DNA from: Lepidodermella squamata
Lineage: Eukaryota; Gastrotricha
Assembly (NCBI GenBank): GCA_047495785.1
Contig: JBLDXI010000036.1
Location: 1,178,001 to 1,242,000 of the forward strand
DNA length: 64,000 nt
Reading direction: 5' to 3'
Positions 57,779 to 64,000 of the stretch are shown in pieces. Made by a program: the position numbers and the translations under genes. Under the pieces are notes generated by a model. That model saw only the letters and a program-made list of their open reading frames with translations, did no database searches and had not been told where the DNA came from. The stretch's first letter is position 1. The number at the start of each line of letters is the position of its first letter.

Positions 57779-60700
57779 CTCTAATTATGTTCATGATGTT
57801 CGATGATGGGCTGTAATAAATTCGGAACAGAGCCGAGTTCTCGTAGAACTCAATTATCGGATAAAAAATGCTGGGGACTGTGGCGAAACGGACGTAGAGA
57901 GATATGGTAAATGACGAGACGGTGAGGTCGAGCTTGCTGTTGGCCACTTCCAAATAACCGGCCACTGGGTTGATAGTGAGCGCGGAGACTTGAAAATCGA
58001 ACGGGCCAGCATCGTAGGCAGCAGTTTGTATAGTACCACCGATTTGATTCCCGCTGATGTCATTCAGGCCGTAAGTCTGGGTGAGCGGGAGGAACGCCAA
58101 GTCGAGTGGAAGTCCAAAGTAAGTTTCTGAAAAAATATCAAGTATTTTTTTCGAGTCAGAATTTCGAAAAACTGACGCTGCTTGCAGGTCTCCAAATTGC
58201 TGTAAGGCGAATTGATCGATGGCGTCTGAGTTCGCGAGAAATATGAGAAAATAGTCACTCATCGACTCGGAGCTTACCCAATCTTGAGGGCAGTAGCCTG
58301 CGATGCATTTATTGAAACTTGAAATTATACACAAAATATGGAATAAAATTACAAAAAATTACATAAAACGAAAAACTTACCGGCATAGCAGTTAGGCATG
58401 CAGCGTAATTGTCGGAGAAATTGCCATTCGAGTATACGCCAGACTAGAAACAAAATATAGGTTGAAAAAATTCGCTTGAACACTGTGCGATCCTGCATCC
58501 TGGAGCTGCCAGGGTTGGAAAAAATTTGTTGCTGTATTTGCCAAAAAGGAGTAGTAACCAAAAAACGAGGAAAGCGAGGAAATTTTTCAGATTTTTTTCA
58601 CTAAAACAGGCTCTGAAACCTCTCGAAAATGACAAAACAGTAAGCTAAATTCTCATGTTCTCGTCCGGTCTGGCCGAGCTGGGGAGGAACGATAAGTCGC
58701 ACACTGCGCTTGAACGTCATTAAATTTACCGAGGATAATCCCTGCGGACAAGTCGGCGAATCTTGGCACACTCCAGCTGCAGCACATTGATAAGCGCTCT
58801 AGAAAGAAAAATAAGCAAAGCGTTCAGATCTTCACACAGATTTATTTTCGAACCGAGGTCATACACGCGCTCCCGGACGAAAAGCTAGCACTTCCAATCT
58901 GAAAAATTGGCCACAATTATTAAGCTCTCCAAATATGTTGAAGCCTCAACTAACATTAACCAGAGGATTCGGGCAAGATGGACCGATGTAGCAGCCTTTG
59001 TAAGCCGTAGTGTTATCGTAACAGTGGATGTATTCGACAGCTAGTAAAACCAGTGCTTTGGATTTGATTTGATTTGATTTGATTTGATTTGATTTATAGG
59101 CGTTTTGGCTACCCGTGATTTGATTTGATTGATTTAACATCGTAATGCGATGATTTAGATTGATTTTGATTTAAGGTGCTTGATTTATAGCGATTTAATT
59201 GAGCCTACTTTACTTCTTGCGTGTACATGCATGTGTGCTCAAAAGGAGGAAGTAACAAAAAATCGCGTGCCAAACTCAATCCGCAGACCAAAAATGTGGC
59301 AATGTGAGGCGGTGTGGTGTTTATTACGGGCAATGATAGGCTCTTGCACGAGGCAGCACTCGTTTTGTTGCATTAGCAGCTAGGCTTTATAATTCTTATT
59401 CATCGCAAGTGCAATTTGATCGCATGTGATACTCTGATTGAAACACTCTGCTATGGTGAGATGAGGATTCGATGAATAAAGGATGATTTAATCCTGATTT
59501 ACATTCCCTTGTGATTGATTTTGATTGATTTAACTTGAAAAATTCCAGCAAATGATTGATTTTGATTGAGTTGAAGTGATTCGTGATTTAAGGTTTAAAT
59601 CAAATCAAATCAAATCCAAAGCACTGAGTAAAACAAGACTCAATAAATCGATAAAGTCTTACGCATGAAAACTAACTTTTGCAAATATTGAAGGAGTCGT
59701 AAACAGCGCCATCCAAACTAGCGATCTGAAAAATTTGATCACGACAGTGGGAATTATGACAATGGGTTGAATACTCACAGTCGACGCTGGACAAATTGCG
59801 TTGACGGGGACGCAAATGGACAGGAAATTAGTATTGGAATCGAAACATCTTTTATGTTTTCCCTGGAAGAACAACGGAAAATGAAGAGACGCATTAGATA
59901 TTAGATTAATTTTCCCACCTGGATCGCAGCTACACATGCTTGGAAATTCGTCGCAAATTGCGTCGAGTTCGATCCGATACTGCCAAACTGAAAAATTTGA
60001 AAAAACGACCTTGAAATTCCAAAATATTACACCAAAATTTTAAAAATAAATTAAATGAAAATTAAATCCATCGGAATTTTATAATTTCTTGAAATCGTAT
60101 TACGTCAGTTTTGTTAGAGCAGGAATCAATGCAGCTGCCACCGGTTGTAGAATCGTAGCACATTTTGATTGCCTGTTGAAACAAATGATTGAGAAGCCTC
60201 AATTTTTGATACTCAAAGTCTAGTATACCCCAGTTTCACAAGATGATTTCGTCGAGAATATGGTCACACCAGATGTCTGTGTATTATAGATGTTAAAATA
60301 GGGGTAGGGAGCATTTAAAAAGAATACATCAGTTCCATTGCATGCGAGCTGAGCAGGCTTGCATTCGGAGAATGTCAGCCCTCCTGAGCCGAAGCAGCGC
60401 TGATGTGGGAAGAAGGACTGCGGAGCTGGTAAACAGTGAAATTTATGTTAAAGAGGTTGTTTTCAATTCCAGTTTAACAAACCTGATTGGCATTCGCCGA
60501 GGTTTGAGAACGTAACGCCAGTCGAAAATTGGTTGGTACTCCCAGCTGGGCAATTTTCGGTGCCATCAGTGGGTATACACTTGACCAGCGAATAGTTTGG
60601 CGAGTTCAGGCAGAATTGATGCGGTTTCTAAATCCAGTGGATGAAGCTAAAGAAATTCAATCAACTCATGGAATGTACCTTGTATATTGGGAGATAACTC

Positions 60701-62004
60701 AGGCATTGAGCATAATTTTCGCCGAAATCTTTTCCGCTGTTAAAAGTTGTAACCTGAAACGAGGAATTGAAGCGATTTGTTACTTCTCAATTTCCTATAC
60801 CAGGCTCATCGGAGATCGGCATATTCCCTGACAAAGAAATTCTGATGCAGACTTGCATAAGGCTGCAGGCTGTAATAGAAAGACGTGGATATTTTTCCAA
60901 AGTCTGAAATTTGCCACTGCAACCAACCCCAGCATTGCAACGTGTTTTGTCATTATAGGTTCCAGTGCTGATAGCCTGGAAAAGAAAATCAAAATTCCGG
61001 GTAGAAAAAAAGAAATATTACACAAAATCCAGTTACCCCAATATTTGAAGATTTGAATTTCATAACAAAATACTCAACCACCAACCTTGGTTTCCAATTT
61101 CTGGCAAATTATATATTCTAGCCGTCCTGTTTCGCTAAGAATTTAGAGCGAAGGTAAAGGATTTATCACCTGTGACTGGGTGGTAGCATTGCATCCAGGA
61201 GTAGCCAACAGGCAGCCAGCAAATGACCCATCCATTTTCGAGAAGCACCGAACGTGCGGCGAATAATCAGGAGCTTTCGAAGCTTCAATACAATCAAAAT
61301 TTAAAAAATCGAACAAATTGAACGAGAAACCTCTGATCCTAAATAAGCAGTCGGACAAGGTGATTATGGGGTATAATTCACGCTGAAATACATTACAGGC
61401 AAAATTGAATTGAGATAGACTGAAGAGTACCAAACTCACCCAGCCAGTTGGACATAGGCTTTCGATTGCAAAATACACAGCATTCAAAATGAAATGAAAA
61501 ATATCCCAAAACTAACCATATAAGGTCGAATTTGGACGAGGCAAGCTCCATATTGCGGCCTAAATTTCACACCCGTAAAATCCAAATGCTGTTGGGAATC
61601 AACATAATTTTTGAATTAATCATTCAAGTAAAAAATTACCGGAATTTCCTCCTTTGAACAAGAAACCAGTTTGGGGAGGCATTTCAAAGTGAACAGTTGT
61701 GGGTTGTAGCAGCTGTGGGCTGACTGAATCAAAGGCCCTTTGAAAATTTCTACTAACACCCTCATAATATCAACTCACGCCTTGTGTACAACTCGTGTAA
61801 TCAGGTAGCGCAGGGCCAAGCTATTTCCATTGATATGAAGCAAGTTGTATTGAATAGGCCAAGCTTACCTGAAATTCTTCGAATAAGTCAGTCAGATTTG
61901 CAGTCAACGAATGCGTCGTTCCATCTTGAAAAGCATCGCTTGAATAAACAATCAACGCCACTGAAAGCGAGCGTAACTAGAAAAAGGAATTCTAAAAAAT
62001 GCAT
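57779..62004 (-). pseudogene. Gene B2: decayed B-type copy, truncated after the first LamG exon
   Basis: B1 counterparts are found at 61869-62004, 61779-61820, 61640-61723, 61517-61588, a damaged exon 5 near 61440, 61331-61382, 61170-61282, 60928-60975, 60801-60869, 60679-60753, 60483-60627, 60328-60425, 60229-60276, 60104-60172, 59919-59987, 59779-59862, 59677-59725, 58961-59040, 58854-58898, 58730-58798, 58381-58443, 58278 to about 58320 (5' end lost), 58177-58225 and 57779-58126. Exon 1 has a 2-nt deletion giving a stop after DCKSD. Exon 5 has lost its acceptor and is out of frame. Exon 22 lacks its first half. Exons 25-26, covering most of LamG, are absent. Most remaining exons are still open and very close to B1, so inactivation is recent. 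Confidence 0.8.
59051..59626. mobile_element. hAT-type MITE with (GATTT)n subterminal repeats, copy 2
   Basis: The perfect termini are CAGTGCTTTGGATTTGATTT and its complement. Arrays of GATTT extend inward. The flanks are AGTAAAAC on both sides (59043-59050 and 59627-59634), an exact 8-bp duplication. The corresponding intron of B1 (about 49637-49660, CTTGTAAACAAGATTCAATA) is the uninterrupted site. The insertion lies 10 bp upstream of the B2 exon 18 acceptor. There is no coding capacity. It belongs to the same family as 14627-15094. Confidence 0.88.
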
Positions 62005-62511
62005 AGTAATTTCTGCGGGCGAAAATTGTTTGAATGAATAGTTTTATAAATGTTGTTGATTTCACGTCTTTTTTTTAAACGTGGCGTTCCTTGGTCGCGT
62101 GCTGTGAAGAATAGCTGCTCTCATTTCCAACGGCACTGAACTTCTCGAACTCCAAGATAACTCGTCCTACCAGATTACAAATGATACAAAACGAACAAAA
62201 TAATTTTATTTGTAAACTTCAAATTTATTGCGCTATAGAAGGGCCAGCATCAGTTTGCGATTATCAGGGGCGTTTTTGAATGGAAATTCTCCACAGTTTT
62301 CTTCCTCCGCTCGTATTTGATTGAAATGAGGAACAATTCTGGGAAATTTAGAAAAAAGGAATTGTTCATCGCTCTTTGCCTTGCTTGTCAACTGAAGTTT
62401 TATTTTTATTTACCAATTTATCATTAATATCGAAAAAAAGAATTTCGTTGGATAATCACGAGATAAGGTTGAGCACTTCTATTTTACATTTTATGCTAGA
62501 TTAAGGTAGTT
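62005..62511. other. B2 upstream region and spacer to gene C
   Basis: Positions 62040-62170 are homologous to the region upstream of B1 (GCGTGCTGTGAAGAATAG; GAACTTCTCGAACTCCAAGA) and probably hold the former B2 promoter. The rest shows nothing recognisable. Confidence 0.4.
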
Positions 62512-64000
62512 CTAACGCATGCCAGGAATCGAGAAAGAAGCGCAGTTGATTTCCACCATTCGCAGCTGTTGATGACTCAGCTCTCCCTTGAATAAGTTCA
62601 GGCAGGCAATACTCCCCATGAGTGGCTCAGCCTGATTCGCCCAAGACCTGGAATAAAACAATTTAAGCCTAATTTCTTAAAATTCATGGAAATTTGGAGG
62701 ACTAACCGTGCCAAACTGAGCGCTCCGCTGTTTGTCACAGGTCTCACTTGGCTCGCAATATCGCTGCCACTTCTGTCGCAGTGAACACTTAGTTTGCTGC
62801 TCGATGAGGAATAATACAGAGTCACATAGCGCCACTGGAAGGTCAGAGGACACGTGATATCCGAAACATTGCCACCAAATGCCCTGAGACGGATAATTTG
62901 GTTTGCATGAGCCGAGATTTTCAGACCTAGCGTTGTTCCATCAGGAGCGAATTCAAGAAGCGGCCTATCTGGTTGCGTTGAAAGCGTTGCGAGAAAGGCG
63001 ACAGTGAAACTGCCGCTGTTAAGCTTGATCTTATCATCAGAAATTACCAGTGCATCGCTCGAGTTGAAATAGAACGCTGTGTTCGAGATACCATACGGCC
63101 CAGGGACCGATAACAGAGGCGAGCTTGGGACGGAAAAATTAACAGCCGGATCGACGCGGTCATTCAAATCAGAAACCAACGGCCAAATAGCTACGTTCGA
63201 TGCAAGTAGAGTCTTCAAAGATTCTGGAGACCAAGTTTTGCCCGAGTGCATTTGCAAGCACTTTTTTCCACTTTTCCACTTTTCCACAACTGTTGAACAG
63301 ATAGGGCATGTTTGTAAATCGATAGGCACGATACGCGAGCACTAAATGTAACAGGGCTCATGGCATTGTTGCCAAATGACATGCTATTGCTGGTAACAGG
63401 CGGCGACGAGACATTCACCGTATAAATTGCGCTGTCACAAACTGCTGTCAGCTGATTCAGAGTTTTGTCTTATCATACGGCGAGAAAGACCCAAGATAAA
63501 GCATCGGTCGTCGGTCGAGCCAAAAGCTGGACAACTGAGAGTAGATGATTGAGTAGATCGTCTGAAAAAGAGAATTTGCCATCGCCGGAACCAAAGTCTG
63601 GAAAAGACGTAACCATGAAAATCTTGCATCTTGTTTGAAGAGTTGGTACTCGGTTCGTAATGAATGCGAAACAGCGCTTTAGCCCCATAAAACACAATAA
63701 CTGGAGAATTTTTGAAAGGACTGACAAAAAGGCGTAAAATGAAATGGTGAATGAAGATTGGTTAAATCGAGGCAGCAGCGATAATTAAGAGAAGTTGAAA
63801 TATTGGAAAAATACTCGCCTTATAACAGGACGAAAGAGAAGTTTGCATATCAAACGGTTGTCACTCAGCGGTGGAGTAAGTTTTCCGGTAAACGCTATTT
63901 TGTAGCTCCAAGTTTTGTCAGCAGTCGGATGATCTTTTCAATTCCCGCCAATTCCCAGTTCCATCGGTATTCCGCTTTGCTGGCGATCGATAAAGCAGTG
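62512..64000 (-). pseudogene. Gene C: 3' part of a decayed family member, running off the window
   Basis: The last exon is 62512-62647 (ends SIPGMR-stop). The main LamG exon is 62707-63561, with GKTWSPESLKTLL, IWPLVSDLNDRVDP and SGSFTVAFLATLS. The preceding LamG exon ends at 63614 after a 52-nt intron. There are two adjacent stops (TGA TAA) after SWVFLAV at about 63470. A frameshift at 63268-63283 was caused by an 8-bp tandem duplication in the QLW...KKCLQ motif. The upstream LamG exon is decayed beyond about 63700. It is closer to B1 than to the A genes. The 5' end lies outside the window. Confidence 0.75.

Noticed and set aside
15989-62004. Operon or single giant gene spanning all copies
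   Set aside because: Each intact copy has its own signal peptide start, stop codon, upstream motif and polyadenylation signal, so they are separate genes.

Overview
The window is animal nuclear DNA. It is AT-rich (estimated, not computed), has multi-exon genes with mostly canonical GT-AG introns (many only 50-60 nt), is full of non-LTR retrotransposon and DNA-transposon debris, and carries degenerate TTAGGG-type repeats. The lineage cannot be fixed from sequence alone. Very short introns plus many non-autonomous elements would fit a small invertebrate such as a larvacean tunicate, but that is a guess.

The main content is a head-to-tail family of secreted proteins on the minus strand, about 15.2-64.0 kb. 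Splicing the exons by eye gave phase-consistent models. Each has a signal peptide, an array of about 40-residue repeats with up to four cysteines, and usually two C-terminal laminin-G/concanavalin-A-like domains. From the 5' (right) end the order is: C (decayed 3' part, runs off the window), B2 (pseudogene), A5 (intact short form without LamG, 315 aa), B1 (26 exons, 1011 aa, 12 repeats), A4 (744 aa), A3 (frameshift in exon 9), A2 (747 aa), A1 (747 aa, 14 exons, 6 repeats) and a LamG fragment at 15.2 kb. The A genes share an upstream GCACGAGCC-type motif. The repeat exons follow a periodic intron-phase pattern, so whole repeats can be gained or lost in frame; B1 has exactly twice as many as A. 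The function is unknown. The architecture suggests extracellular matrix, secretion or lectin-like glycan binding.

The left part (0-15 kb, plus strand) is gene-poor. It has a decayed gene with a sushi (CCP) domain and repeated beta-sandwich-like segments (4.3-7.1 kb), a tandemly duplicated exon-like block (9.6-10.9 kb), nested foldback/MITE elements with GGAACCAAATTTGCTGT subrepeats (3.2-4.0 and 7.6-8.2 kb), tRNA-like SINE pieces and a hAT-type MITE (14.6-15.1 kb).

Mobile DNA explains most differences in gene size. A 5'-truncated LINE with a 13-bp target-site duplication lies upstream of A1. A4 is inflated to 9.6 kb by a second LINE, two copies of an 8-bp-TSD MITE family and a 1.8-kb inverted-repeat element. 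A large foldback and a hAT transposase relic separate A2 from A3. A hAT MITE in B2 sits 10 bp from a splice acceptor, and B1 supplies the empty site.
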